64,000 nt of DNA from UTCHB3 sp964371075 (GCA_964371075.1 CAYJKN010000003.1:376279-440278), one strand, 5' to 3'. Shown: positions 44,813 to 54,896, counted from the first letter of the stretch. A program made the numbers and translations. The notes: generated by a model not told the origin, from the letters alone.

Positions 44813-46648
44813 CTATCTGTTCTCCTCAATGGCAGTCATCAAATCCAAAGTATCGTTCGTCTTCTTTTCCTTTTTCGGTTTTTCTTCCTTTGGTTTAGGC
44901 TTAATATCGCCTGTTGAACGAAGATATGCAAGAATAACCTCTTCTGCAACAGGAGCCGCCACCTCAGAACCATAACCCGCATTTTCAAACAACACTGCAA
45001 TCGCAATTTTTGGATTATCGTAGGGAGCAAATCCCACAAAAAGTGAGTGGTTTCTTCCATGAACATTCTGAACAGTACCCGTTTTTCCTGCGATGACAAC
45101 TTCAGTGCTTCTGATGTTTTTAGCAGTTCCCCCGCCGCCGTTCACCACAAGCCACATTCCCTTTTTGATTATCCGAACATTCCGATCGGAAACCCCGGTA
45201 TTTACCTCTTCAAATTTATAAGGTATAAACTTTCGTTTTTCATCAAGATATCCTTTCACGAGGTGGGGTGTAAATGATTTGCCATTATTTGCCACCAGTG
45301 CTGTCATAAATGCGAGTTGAAGCGGAGACACGCTCACCTCTCCCTGACCAATCCCCACACTTACCAGTATACCCCGGGGCCAGTTATTTCCGTAAACTTT
45401 TTCATAATAGGCGGATGATGGAATCAAACCTCTCGATTCTTCAAGGAGATCGATACCCGTTTTTGTCCCTATCTTAAACTTTTTTGCAAACTCATTTAAT
45501 CTGTCAACACCAATCTCGAAGATCAGTTTGTAGAAAAAGACGTTGCAAGAGCCTTCAAGTGCTCTATAAACGGTAGTCGCTCCATGAGCTCCGTGACATT
45601 TAAATGTCCGGTTTCCATAAGTATAAGAACCGGGACAATAGATAGTGCTATGTTCATTAATTGCTCCAACCTCCAACCCGCAAAGAGCAACAAGCACCTT
45701 AAAAGTTGATCCGGGAGAGTGAGTTGACTGAGTTGCACGATTAAATTGTGGTTTTAATGGATTTGAAATCAAATCCCTCATATACTCTTTGGGAGTAATA
45801 TCCGAAAACTTTGAAAGATCATAATCCGGTGCACTTGTAAAAGCAAGTATTTCGCCCGAGGAAGGCTCAATTGCAATTATTGCTCCACTTCTGCCACGCA
45901 TAACTTGTTCAGCTGTGGCCTGAGCACCAGAATCGAGAGACAATACAAGATCTTTCCCTTTTATCGAGGCTAAATCCACCGTACCGTCTTTGTAGCGACC
46001 AATTTTCCTCCGAGTGGCATTCACGAGTATGTAGTTAAAACCCTTTTCGCCGCGCAATTCTTTCTCGTAACTTTTCTCAATCCCGTTCATTCCAATATTG
46101 TCACCTAGAGTATAAAAACTGTCCTTTTTTAAGTCGTTTTCATTTGTTTCTTTTAGGTATCCAAGCACGTGTGCGGCGGAAAATGTGTTTGTGTAACCCC
46201 GTTTGATCTCAATAATATAGTCCACCCCGGGGAATCTCTCAGAGTTTTCTTCAAGCCATCCAATCTCTTCGAATGAAGCACCTTTTTTGATTTTCACAGG
46301 CTGATATTTCCCATATTTTTTATGTTTTTGCATAATATGGGCGATAGTGTCTTTAGGAAGTTGTAGAAGTGCCTCAAGCATCGGATTGGTTAGTGTATCA
46401 TACTCAGAAGGAGTAATTCTTACTGTATATGAAGGAACATTTTGAACCAGAAGCTTAAGATTACGATCGTAAAATACTCCACGAAGAGGCATCTGCTCGA
46501 TGGCTTTTATACTGTTGTCGGTAGATTTATCTTCAAATTTGCGGTTGAAAACTATTTGCATCGAAAATAATTTTAAACCGTAAATGAGAAACAGACCCAG
46601 TATAATTCCTGCGAGCACACTCTTTCTAACAGAAGAGAGTTGTGTCAT
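44813..46648 (-). CDS. mrdA: Penicillin-binding protein 2 (elongasome transpeptidase)
   Basis: Protein of 611 aa: N-terminal membrane segment (about 8-30), PBP dimer domain, then a transpeptidase domain with STFK (S314, K317), SCN (EGSCNVFFY) and KTG (AGKTGTVQN). It cross-links new peptidoglycan along the cell cylinder. A charged Lys/Glu/Pro-rich tail of about 30 residues follows the catalytic domain. The start overlaps the mreD stop by 4 nt. Confidence 0.96.
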   Translation of the reverse strand: MTQLSSVRKSVLAGIILGLFLIYGLKLFSMQIVFNRKFEDKSTDNSIKAIEQMPLRGVFYDRNLKLLVQNVPSYTVRITPSEYDTLTNPMLEALLQLPKDTIAHIMQKHKKYGKYQPVKIKKGASFEEIGWLEENSERFPGVDYIIEIKRGYTNTFSAAHVLGYLKETNENDLKKDSFYTLGDNIGMNGIEKSYEKELRGEKGFNYILVNATRRKIGRYKDGTVDLASIKGKDLVLSLDSGAQATAEQVMRGRSGAIIAIEPSSGEILAFTSAPDYDLSKFSDITPKEYMRDLISNPLKPQFNRATQSTHSPGSTFKVLVALCGLEVGAINEHSTIYCPGSYTYGNRTFKCHGAHGATTVYRALEGSCNVFFYKLIFEIGVDRLNEFAKKFKIGTKTGIDLLEESRGLIPSSAYYEKVYGNNWPRGILVSVGIGQGEVSVSPLQLAFMTALVANNGKSFTPHLVKGYLDEKRKFIPYKFEEVNTGVSDRNVRIIKKGMWLVVNGGGGTAKNIRSTEVVIAGKTGTVQNVHGRNHSLFVGFAPYDNPKIAIAVLFENAGYGSEVAAPVAEEVILAYLRSTGDIKPKPKEEKPKKEKKTNDTLDLMTAIEENR

Positions 46649-47151
46649 TTTAACCAGTCACCTTGTTTTTTAGGGATTGTAAATACCCAGATTGCACTGA
46701 CAAATCCGGTGTATAAAGCGGGAGTAATTCCCTGTTCAAAAATAAGTTTCAGGAGATTATTATTCAGGTCGAAATTTGTTACCAAAGCGAACGTGGATGA
46801 ATTAATGAATGCAGCAAGAACGATTATAAAGATGAATCGGTATGAACCGAGATTGACATCAATCCTGTTTGTGCTGAAGTAGCCTGCTGCAAAACCTGCA
46901 AGTGTTTTTGCAAGTGCAGAACTTGCCAGCATATTACCAGTTACCAGATCAAATATCAATCCTGCGCCAAAACCAAAAAGTGTTCCCGGTATCTGACCAT
47001 GTTTTACGGCGGTGTGAACAACTAGGATAAGTATCAAATCAGGAACAATAGTTTCTATTGATATAAAAGGGACAAACACCACTTGAACAAACAGCAATGG
47101 AATCAGGTAAGCAACCGGTAACAGGTACTTTAAGTATTTGTTATTGTTCAT
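46645..47151 (-). CDS. mreD: Rod shape-determining protein MreD
   Basis: Hydrophobic protein of 168 aa with about five membrane segments and the family-like PDLILILVVHTAVKHG and FGFGAGLIFDL stretches. The sequence is variable in this family; placement between mreC and mrdA, with 4-nt overlaps on both sides, makes the call firm. Confidence 0.92.
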   Translation of the reverse strand: MNNNKYLKYLLPVAYLIPLLFVQVVFVPFISIETIVPDLILILVVHTAVKHGQIPGTLFGFGAGLIFDLVTGNMLASSALAKTLAGFAAGYFSTNRIDVNLGSYRFIFIIVLAAFINSSTFALVTNFDLNNNLLKLIFEQGITPALYTGFVSAIWVFTIPKKQGDWLK

Positions 47152-47981
47152 TTTGTGTTCAGGTAATTAAGTTCGTAATTGTCAACTTTTTTACTCTGGA
47201 TCATTCTCATCACAAAGATATTGTCAGTGCTGTTCAGATCAGCCATTGGCGTCAGAAGAAGATCGTTAAATAATCCACTTTCAGGATTTAGAATTCGCGC
47301 AACTTCACCAACCGGGATATTTATTCCAATGAGTGAGCTGACTTCTGAAGTGACTATTCTCTCTCCCTTTTGAATCTGAAGTGTCTTGGGAATCCCCTGC
47401 ATCACAAGTTCGGTTCCGTTCCATTTTAGGATACCCGGTGTACCCGAATTGATTAATTTTACGATGAGTTTAAGATTTACATTTTTGTAAGTTCTTACGA
47501 TGGAATATTTATCTGCGGTTGTGTAAACAATCCCAACCAGACCTGTCTGTGAAATAACAGGCATACCCGGTTTAACCGAATCTGCTGCACCACGATTTAT
47601 CGTGAAGTTGATTTGATCTGCTAAAAATGATTTGGCAATAACTTCAGCGGCAATAAGATCGTAGGAGGATGTGTCTGCAAAGGCGAGCATATCACGGAGT
47701 TCACGGTTTTCAAGTCCAAATTCTCTTAACTGGTTATTCTCGAGCATCAATTCCGCATTTCTTCTGCGAAGCTTTTCATTTTCAGATCTCAAATCTGAAA
47801 TAAAATTCACATAACCAAAGATACCCGAAACCTGTGAAAATGTAGAAAGTGCAAGTGAGCGCAACTTCTGGGTGGATTCATGTTCACTAATCGACATCAA
47901 CATAAAAGAAACGATTACCAAAGCGATCAGGATCAGATATGCTTTGAATGACCGAAGAAGTGCAAGGAAAAATTGATTCAT
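47148..47981 (-). CDS. mreC: Cell shape-determining protein MreC
   Basis: Protein of 277 aa with one membrane segment (about 15-32), a coiled coil (about 60-95, NEKLRRRNAELMLENNQL) and the beta-rich MreC core (SFLADQINFTINRGAADSVKPGMPV, GLVGIVY). It scaffolds the elongasome in the periplasm and activates PBP2-RodA. Confidence 0.95.
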   Translation of the reverse strand: MNQFFLALLRSFKAYLILIALVIVSFMLMSISEHESTQKLRSLALSTFSQVSGIFGYVNFISDLRSENEKLRRRNAELMLENNQLREFGLENRELRDMLAFADTSSYDLIAAEVIAKSFLADQINFTINRGAADSVKPGMPVISQTGLVGIVYTTADKYSIVRTYKNVNLKLIVKLINSGTPGILKWNGTELVMQGIPKTLQIQKGERIVTSEVSSLIGINIPVGEVARILNPESGLFNDLLLTPMADLNSTDNIFVMRMIQSKKVDNYELNYLNTK

Positions 47982-47982
47982 C

Positions 47983-49008
47983 CTAATAGCGGCGATGCCT
48001 TATCAGAACTGAAGAGTAGCCGTTAAGATTATCAATAACCCTGCCGGCACCTCTTACAACTGCTGTTAAGGGTTCCTCTGCAATATGCACAGGGAGATTT
48101 GTTTCAAGTCTTATTCTCTTGTCAAGTCCTTTTAGCAGAGCACCACCCCCGGAAAGCATGATCCCGGAACTGTGAATATCTGCAGAATGTTCAGCGCCCG
48201 TTCTTTCGAGCAATCTTCTTACTGCTTCCAGTATGGCAACCACAGGACCTTCGAGAGCATCTCTGATTTCAACAGATGATACTTCCACCTTTTTAGGAAC
48301 TCCGCCAACCAAATCCCTTCCCTTTACTTCAATGGTAAGTTCTTCGGGAAGTGCCATTGCAGAGCCAACCTGGCATTTAATGGCTTCAGCTGTCCTCTCA
48401 CCAATCAGGATATTGTAGTTTCGTCTGAAAAAACTTACTATTGCCTCATTCATTTCATCTCCGGCAACCTTGATCGATTCCTCAACCACTATACCCGACA
48501 AAGCGATCACAGCAATCTCCGTTGTTCCACCACCAATATCAATTACCATATTACCTTCAGGACGAGATACATCAATACCAATTCCAATCGCTGCAGACAT
48601 CGGCTCCGAGATCAGATGAACCTCTTTTGCGCCGGCATGTTCAGCACTGTCGCGCACAGCCCTCTTTTCAACTTCGGTAACTCCACTTGGAACAGCTATT
48701 ACCACTTTTCTTGCAGAAACTATTCCTGAGTTTACTTTTTTTATAAACGCTCTAATCATCCCCTCAGCAATTTCAAAATCAGCAATTACACCGTCTCTCA
48801 TGGGTCTGGTAACTTTGATGTCGCGGTGTTCTCTGCCCATCATTTCCTTTGCTTTATTTCCCAGCGCAATAATTTTTCTCGTATTTCTGTCGAAAGCAAC
48901 GATTGAGGGTTCATTTAAAATGATCCCCTTACCCTTTACATGAATAAGAGTGTTTGCGGTCCCTAAATCGATCGCTATGTCATTTGCTAAAAAATCGAAC
49001 AATCCCAT
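47983..49008 (-). CDS. mreB: Rod shape-determining protein MreB
   Basis: Actin-like protein of 341 aa. DIAIDLGTANTLIHVKGKG, GVTEVEKRAVRDSAEHAGA, IDIGGGTTEIAVIALSG and GGALLKGLDKRI are nucleotide-binding and core motifs. I chose the ATG at 49008, with GAGGA upstream, over a TTG two codons earlier. It is 1 nt upstream of mreC and 10 nt after purH. Confidence 0.97.
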   Translation of the reverse strand: MGLFDFLANDIAIDLGTANTLIHVKGKGIILNEPSIVAFDRNTRKIIALGNKAKEMMGREHRDIKVTRPMRDGVIADFEIAEGMIRAFIKKVNSGIVSARKVVIAVPSGVTEVEKRAVRDSAEHAGAKEVHLISEPMSAAIGIGIDVSRPEGNMVIDIGGGTTEIAVIALSGIVVEESIKVAGDEMNEAIVSFFRRNYNILIGERTAEAIKCQVGSAMALPEELTIEVKGRDLVGGVPKKVEVSSVEIRDALEGPVVAILEAVRRLLERTGAEHSADIHSSGIMLSGGGALLKGLDKRIRLETNLPVHIAEEPLTAVVRGAGRVIDNLNGYSSVLIRHRRY

Positions 49009-49018
49009 TAACAATTCC

Positions 49019-50545
49019 TCAGTGTTTAAAGTGTCTGATCTTTGTAAAAATCATTGAAATATTGTGTCTGTCGGCGGCTTCAATAGCCTCCTGGTCTCTC
49101 ACAGACCCTCCGGGTTGCACAATTTCAGTTACTCCCGCCTCAGCTAATAAATTTATTCCGTCTTCAAACGGAAAAAAAGCGTCAGATGCTGCAATTGCAC
49201 CTGAAATATCAAAACCAAATTCTCTGGCTTTCCTGATAGCAATTTTCACGGAATCAACACGCGATACCTGTCCGGCTCCAATTCCGATTGTTTGACCATC
49301 TTTTACCAGTACTATCGCATTCGATTTCACATTTTTACATACAGTCCAGGCAAACTTACATAAGTCAAGTCTTTCAGTTTTAACCGATGCTTTGGTGACA
49401 TTAATTGCTGAGTCTATTTCCCCTGTATATCTGTCGTTTTCTTGCACAAGATACCCTCCGGCAGCATTTCTGATTACAAACGGATTTGTCGCTCTTTTCT
49501 TCTGCAACAATACTCTGCGCTGTTTCTTTTTGTTGAGTATTTCAATTGCCTCATCTGTGAAAGAAGGAGCAACTACAAGTTCAAGAAAAATTTCGTTTAA
49601 TTTAAGTGCGGTTGTCTCATCAACCTGACCGTTAAAAACTACAATTCCACCAAATGCGGAAACAGGATCAGAGGAAAGCGCTGCATTAAACGATTCAAAT
49701 ATACTCTTTTTTACAGCCACACCACATGGATTACTGTGTTTTATTATTGCACAACCAGATTCGTCAAGCTCCCAAACGAGTTCGGTTGCGGCAGAAAGGT
49801 CAAGAATGTTGTTATAAGATAACTCTTTCCCAATCAATTGCTCAAAATTTTCACTAAAATCCCCAAAGAAATACCCCTTTTGATGTGGGTTTTCACCATA
49901 TCTGAGTACCCTCCTCTCTGGTTCAAAAATAGAGAGGATGGTGTTTTCCCCTGTTATTTTTCTCTCAAGCACCCTGGAGATCATCGAATCGTAAGCAGCT
50001 GTCACTTTAAAACCTTCAACCGCTAGATATTGTCGATATTCTTCATCAAGGTTATTTTCACTTAATCTCTCAATAAATTCAGGATATTGAATTGGCGAAG
50101 TAAGAATTGATACAAATTTATGATTTTTTGCGGCTCCCCGAATCATTGAAACTCCCCCAATATCAATTTTTTCGACTAATTCAGCAACCGTAACATCTTC
50201 CTTTTGTGAGGCTCCCGAAAAATCGTAAAGGTTCACGGCAACCACATCTATCAGGTCTATACCATGCTCGAGAAGTTCAGCCATATCCTGATCATTGTCT
50301 CTTCGTGCCAGAATTCCACCAAAAACTTTTGGATTGAGTGTTTTTACTCTTCCACCAAGAATTTCAGGAAATCCTGTGAGACTACCGATCTCCAAACATT
50401 CCATTCCGGATTCTCTGATCACTTTTGCAGTGTTTCCGGTTGAAACAAGTGAATAACCACAATTTATTAGCGCGCCGGCAAGTTCTTTCACTCCACTTTT
50501 ATCCGTGAGTGAAATTAATGCGTATTTTTTCAATTTATCTTCCAT
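49019..50545 (-). CDS. purH: Bifunctional AICAR transformylase/IMP cyclohydrolase
   Basis: Protein of 508 aa: N-terminal MGS-like IMP cyclohydrolase domain (SLTDKSGVKELA, STGNTAKVIRESG, GGRVKTLNPKVFGGILARR) and C-terminal transformylase domain (LRYGENPHQKG, IIKHSNPCGVA, FGGIVVFN). It does the last two steps of IMP synthesis. The purN stop is 2 nt upstream. Confidence 0.97.
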   Translation of the reverse strand: MEDKLKKYALISLTDKSGVKELAGALINCGYSLVSTGNTAKVIRESGMECLEIGSLTGFPEILGGRVKTLNPKVFGGILARRDNDQDMAELLEHGIDLIDVVAVNLYDFSGASQKEDVTVAELVEKIDIGGVSMIRGAAKNHKFVSILTSPIQYPEFIERLSENNLDEEYRQYLAVEGFKVTAAYDSMISRVLERKITGENTILSIFEPERRVLRYGENPHQKGYFFGDFSENFEQLIGKELSYNNILDLSAATELVWELDESGCAIIKHSNPCGVAVKKSIFESFNAALSSDPVSAFGGIVVFNGQVDETTALKLNEIFLELVVAPSFTDEAIEILNKKKQRRVLLQKKRATNPFVIRNAAGGYLVQENDRYTGEIDSAINVTKASVKTERLDLCKFAWTVCKNVKSNAIVLVKDGQTIGIGAGQVSRVDSVKIAIRKAREFGFDISGAIAASDAFFPFEDGINLLAEAGVTEIVQPGGSVRDQEAIEAADRHNISMIFTKIRHFKH

Positions 50546-50547
50546 TT

Positions 50548-51165
50548 TTATAATTGTCGCTCTTCCAAACTGACAATCTTTACTTTTCCATTTTCAATTT
50601 TTATTCTGTTTTGGGCAAAAAGCCCAATAACTTCGGGTAATAATATATGTTCAGCTTTTAACACCAACGAAGCGATTTCATCCGGTGATTTTACATTTGA
50701 GATATCAACAAACTTTTGAGATATTATCGCACCACGGTCATATTCACTATTCACAAAATGGACTGTTGGTCCTGATAACTTGTCACCGGATTCAAAGACA
50801 GCTTCATGAACATGATGACCATACATCCCTTTCCCTCCAAAAGCAGGAAGAAGTGCAGGGTGAATATTTATTATCCGGTTTTCAAAATGTTGAACAAAGT
50901 CAGCAGGTATCAGCTTAAGAAAACCTGCAAGGACAATCAAGCCGGCGTTTTTATCGTCAAGAATTTTTGTAAGTTCTGAAAAAGAAATCCCGCTTTTACC
51001 CACAACTGTAGTGTCGATGTTAAACTCTTCTGCAATTTTGAAGGCACCACAGTCAACTTTATCACTGATCACCAAAACAACATTAACCAGATCTTTCAGT
51101 TTTTCACATTCTATGATGGCTCTGAGATTTGAACCCCTTCCTGAAACAAAAACTGCAATGTTCAA
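50548..51165 (-). CDS. purN: Phosphoribosylglycinamide formyltransferase
   Basis: Protein of 205 aa. IAVFVSGRGSNLRAII, the catalytic Asn-His region in IINIHPALLPAFGGKGMYG, and HFVNSEYDRGAIISQ are PurN landmarks. It formylates GAR with 10-formyl-THF. The family N-terminus fixes the start at a TTG (51165), with no good ribosome-binding site. Confidence 0.96.
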   Translation of the reverse strand: MNIAVFVSGRGSNLRAIIECEKLKDLVNVVLVISDKVDCGAFKIAEEFNIDTTVVGKSGISFSELTKILDDKNAGLIVLAGFLKLIPADFVQHFENRIINIHPALLPAFGGKGMYGHHVHEAVFESGDKLSGPTVHFVNSEYDRGAIISQKFVDISNVKSPDEIASLVLKAEHILLPEVIGLFAQNRIKIENGKVKIVSLEERQL

Positions 51166-51179
51166 AATGGTAAAACCAA

Positions 51180-52784
51180 CTATTTGGTCAAAGAATAAAT
51201 CTTCGAAGCTTTAACAAACTCCCTGAAAAGTGGATGTGCATTTGTAGCTCTGCTCTTTAATTCAGGGTGAAATTGACATGCAACAAACCAGGGATGATCT
51301 TTTAATTCGATCATTTCGACAAGAAATCCATCGGGAGATGTTCCACTGATAACTATACCCTTGCTCTGCAGTTTGTCGCGGAACTGATTGTTAAGTTCAT
51401 ATCTGTGTCTGTGTCTCTCCAGAATTTCTTCAACACCATAAGCTTCTGCAGCTTTTGTCCCCGGTTTAATCACACAACTGTAAGAACCAAGTCGCATTGT
51501 TCCACCCATGTTTTTGATTCCCTTTTGGGTAGGCATAAGGTCTATCACCGAAAAAGCTCCCTTTTTGATTTCGGAACTATTGGCTCTTGGCATATTACAT
51601 TCATTTCGGGCAAATTCAATAACAGCACACTGCATCCCCAAACAAATTCCAAAAAACGGGATATTGTTGATGCGGGCATAGTTGATCGACTTAATTTTCC
51701 CCTCAATACCTCTGGTTCCAAAACCTCCCGGAACAAGAATTCCGCTTACTCCTTCAAATATTTCATCAAGATTGCCTGATTCACAATCCTCGGCATTCAC
51801 CCACCTAATTTTCACTTTCACATCGTTTTCTGCTCCGGCATGTACAAACGATTCGATAATACTTTTATAGGCATCATGGTAATCGATATATTTCCCGCTG
51901 ATTGCAATTTGGATGGTATGGCTTGGATTTTTGATCTTTGAAACAAATTTTTTCCAGGTACCCAACTCAATTTTTGCATCCTGAAGTCGTAGTTTTTTTA
52001 GAACCACCAAATCCATTTTTTCTTGATGTAATACAAGAGGAATCTCGTAGATAGTATCACAATCGTGAGCCGAGAAAACTGATTTACTGTCCACATTACA
52101 AAAAGAAGCTATTTTTGAACGAATTTCAAGCGATAGAATCCGTTCAGATCTGCATACAAGAATATCAGGTTGAATCCCTAATTCTAAAAGTGCTTTTACG
52201 GAGTGTTGTGTTGGTTTTGTTTTAACCTCGTCTGCTGCACGGATATAAGGGACATAGGTTACATGAATAGTTAATGCATTCTTTTTTCCAAATTCATGGA
52301 GTAATTGCCTTACTGCCTCGATAAAAGGCAAACTTTCTATGTCACCTATTGTGCCGCCTATTTCTGTGATAATAATATCATAATCACCAGATTCCCCGAG
52401 TTTGCACATCCTTCTTTTGATCTCGTCAGTGATGTGCGGAATAACTTGTACGGTAGCTCCAAGATATTCACCCTGCCGCTCACGAGTTATTACATCGTAG
52501 TAAATCTGTCCAGTGGTTGTATTATTGGCTCTTTTCGTATTTAATCCAAGGAACCTCTCATAGTGACCCAGATCGAGATCAGTTTCGGCACCATCTTCAG
52601 TTACATATACTTCCCCGTGTTGAAAAGGATTCATCGTCCCGGGATCAACATTTATGTACGGATCAAATTTTTGAATAGTCACCCGATAGCCTCGCTGTTG
52701 AAGCAGCAAGCCCAAAGATGCAGCCGTAATTCCTTTCCCGATTGACGAAACAACGCCACCGGTTATAAATATGTACTTAACCAA
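51180..52784 (-). CDS. pyrG: CTP synthase
   Basis: Protein of 534 aa: N-terminal synthetase domain (KYIFITGGVVSSIGKGI, KFDPYINVDPGTMNPFQHGE) and C-terminal glutamine amidotransferase domain with nucleophile FFGICLGMQCA and catalytic His-Glu in CQFHPELKSR. The family N-terminus places the start at a TTG (52784). It is the first gene of the long minus-strand run down to pyrF. Confidence 0.97.
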   Translation of the reverse strand: MVKYIFITGGVVSSIGKGITAASLGLLLQQRGYRVTIQKFDPYINVDPGTMNPFQHGEVYVTEDGAETDLDLGHYERFLGLNTKRANNTTTGQIYYDVITRERQGEYLGATVQVIPHITDEIKRRMCKLGESGDYDIIITEIGGTIGDIESLPFIEAVRQLLHEFGKKNALTIHVTYVPYIRAADEVKTKPTQHSVKALLELGIQPDILVCRSERILSLEIRSKIASFCNVDSKSVFSAHDCDTIYEIPLVLHQEKMDLVVLKKLRLQDAKIELGTWKKFVSKIKNPSHTIQIAISGKYIDYHDAYKSIIESFVHAGAENDVKVKIRWVNAEDCESGNLDEIFEGVSGILVPGGFGTRGIEGKIKSINYARINNIPFFGICLGMQCAVIEFARNECNMPRANSSEIKKGAFSVIDLMPTQKGIKNMGGTMRLGSYSCVIKPGTKAAEAYGVEEILERHRHRYELNNQFRDKLQSKGIVISGTSPDGFLVEMIELKDHPWFVACQFHPELKSRATNAHPLFREFVKASKIYSLTK

Positions 52785-52863
52785 CTTAATTCCATAAAAA
52801 TAAATAATTTAAACTTCTAATATACTTATACCGCTCCCCTTTTTCAAAGCAAAACAGATATAT

Positions 52864-53463
52864 CTAATCATTTACTTTAATACGGATATTTTCAATCCAA
52901 AGGCAGTACGCTTCGCCATTCAAATGAAGGCCATCGCTGCTTAGATTCGCATTTAGATTGCCGGAATTGTCTTTCATCAGGCTGCTGTTATCAAGAAATC
53001 CAATTTTATTCTCTAGGGAAAATTTCTTCAATTCATCGTTTACAACGTCAATTGTGCTGTTTTTTATGCCGGTTTGTAGTTTTTTTTCTATCACAGGTAA
53101 AATCGATTGCAAATAGATTTTGCTGTCAGTCTCTGCAAACAAAGTATTGGCTATCTTTTTGATATTATTAATTACTGTCTCTGTTGGATAATGCCTTTGA
53201 AGATCATTAACGCCAATTGTGATAAAAATCTTTTCAGGTTGCAGTTTAATAATTTCATGGAGCCTGTCGATCACACCAAAAGTACTGTCGCCCGAAATCC
53301 CCCTGTTTAAAATCTTTTTCCCGGGGAAAAACTCCTGCCATTCACACATTTCGGTTATACTATCGCCGAGAAATATTACTGCACCAAAATTTTCAGGGCA
53401 CGTTCTAAAATGAGAGGTTCTGTGTTTATAATGAGGGTCATCCAAGTGTTCTTTATAATTCAT
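52864..53463 (-). CDS. SGNH/GDSL-family hydrolase
   Basis: Protein of 199 aa, no signal peptide. Blocks are FLGDSITEM (S35), TIGVNDL and SDGLHLNGEAY with the Asp-His pair. It resembles the platelet-activating-factor acetylhydrolase/lysophospholipase-like esterases of this superfamily. Substrate unknown. It is unrelated in layout to the long SGNH protein at 6846-8210. Confidence 0.9.
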   Translation of the reverse strand: MNYKEHLDDPHYKHRTSHFRTCPENFGAVIFLGDSITEMCEWQEFFPGKKILNRGISGDSTFGVIDRLHEIIKLQPEKIFITIGVNDLQRHYPTETVINNIKKIANTLFAETDSKIYLQSILPVIEKKLQTGIKNSTIDVVNDELKKFSLENKIGFLDNSSLMKDNSGNLNANLSSDGLHLNGEAYCLWIENIRIKVND

Positions 53464-53546
53464 TTTTTTGTAACCAATTGTATATTTTTAAGTAATTTTG
53501 TTTCAAATTTAATTAAATGTTTCTTACATAAGAAAAACTTATAGCT

Positions 53547-54896
53547 ATGAATAAATTATTTACTGTCTGCCTGTTGGTTACTGTTTTTGTTTTGGGGATA
53601 AATGCCCAAAGTGGAGGAAGAATTTCTGATCAAACAACTTCCGGATTTAGAAGATTTCCTCTGTATGAAGAAGTTACAAACGCCTCGTGTGGACCATGTG
53701 CCTCGAGTAATCCGATTCTAAATGCATTCCTTGAACAGATGTCCGATTCACTCGTAGCCATAACATATCATGCCTGGTGGCCCGGTGTTTCTGATCCGAT
53801 GTACCAACACAACATCCAGCAAAACCGCGATAGAATTCAGTTCATGAAAGGTAATGTAAATGCAACACCTTGGTTAAATGTAGATGGGGTTGTAGTTGAT
53901 GTCTGGCCATACAATTCAACAAATCTGAATGGTGCCTATAATACCAGAATGGCGGTTCCATCCCCGCTTGGGTTGGAAGTAAGCCATGTGAGATTTTCAA
54001 CCGACTCTGTTGAAGTAAGGGTTAAAGCTTCGCTCCTTTCTGATTTACCTTCCGGTACCTGGAAGTTAAGGGTTTATGCAGTTGAACACCCGATAAACTA
54101 TGCCACCGCCCCCGGATCAAATGGTGAGAAATTTTTCCCGCATGTCTTTAGAAAATCAGTCCCCGGTTCTGAGGGTGAACTCTTCCCTTCCACTGCGGGG
54201 AATTATGAATTTGTTTACCGTTATAAATTTGAATCGGCGTGGAATGATACCAATATTTATTCGATTGCTGTAGTCCAGGATGATGTTACAAAAGAGGTTG
54301 TTAACACAGGAAGCAGTAGGTTCACAAATATCCTTCCCGTTGAACTTGCATCATTCGAAACAGTTCAAGAGAAGAATGGAATTTTGGTCTCATGGTCAAC
54401 TGCCTCTGAACTAAACAACTTTGGTTTCGAAGTTGAAAAAAGTTATGATGGTGTGGTTTTTACAGCCGATGCCTTTGTGAATGGAAAAGGAACCTCAACA
54501 GACCTCACCCAATATTCACATTTTATGGAATTAAGCAAAAATGGATCTGTCTTTGTTAGATTAAAACAAATTGATTTTGATGGGTCAGTTTCCTATTCAA
54601 GAGTGGAAACAGTTGAATTTGGGCTAATTCCGACAACTGTGATGCTTTACGATAATTACCCAAATCCTTTTAATCCATCAACCACAATAACATATGCCCT
54701 TCCTGAAGCAACAGAAGTAACTCTTTCCGTTTACAGTACTTTGGGTGAATTGGTTAAGGTTCTGGATAGTGGGGCTAAACCTGCAGGCAATCATAAATTG
54801 GAATTTGACGCTTCTGAACTTCCTTCAGGAGTTTACCTCCTCAACCTGAATACACCGTTGGGGAATTCGATTAAGAAGATAAGTCTCCTGAAATAG
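53547..54896 (+). CDS. T9SS-exported Omp28-like protein with thioredoxin-type CGPC motif
   Basis: Protein of 449 aa with a signal peptide (ends INAQ, residue 21). The N-terminal half resembles Omp28 and related thioredoxin-fold proteins: EEVTNASCGPCASSNP with C48 and C51, then TPWLNVDG. A fibronectin-like stretch follows (about 265-360), and the last 80 residues are a type A T9SS sorting domain (NYPNPFNPSTTI, PSGVYLL). It should be sent to the cell surface. The CGPC pair suggests disulfide chemistry or redox binding there; the active role is not shown. Confidence 0.9.
   Translation: MNKLFTVCLLVTVFVLGINAQSGGRISDQTTSGFRRFPLYEEVTNASCGPCASSNPILNAFLEQMSDSLVAITYHAWWPGVSDPMYQHNIQQNRDRIQFMKGNVNATPWLNVDGVVVDVWPYNSTNLNGAYNTRMAVPSPLGLEVSHVRFSTDSVEVRVKASLLSDLPSGTWKLRVYAVEHPINYATAPGSNGEKFFPHVFRKSVPGSEGELFPSTAGNYEFVYRYKFESAWNDTNIYSIAVVQDDVTKEVVNTGSSRFTNILPVELASFETVQEKNGILVSWSTASELNNFGFEVEKSYDGVVFTADAFVNGKGTSTDLTQYSHFMELSKNGSVFVRLKQIDFDGSVSYSRVETVEFGLIPTTVMLYDNYPNPFNPSTTITYALPEATEVTLSVYSTLGELVKVLDSGAKPAGNHKLEFDASELPSGVYLLNLNTPLGNSIKKISLLK

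Noticed and set aside
51405..51779. 124-aa plus-strand frame inside pyrG
   Set aside because: Shadow of the amidotransferase domain of pyrG.
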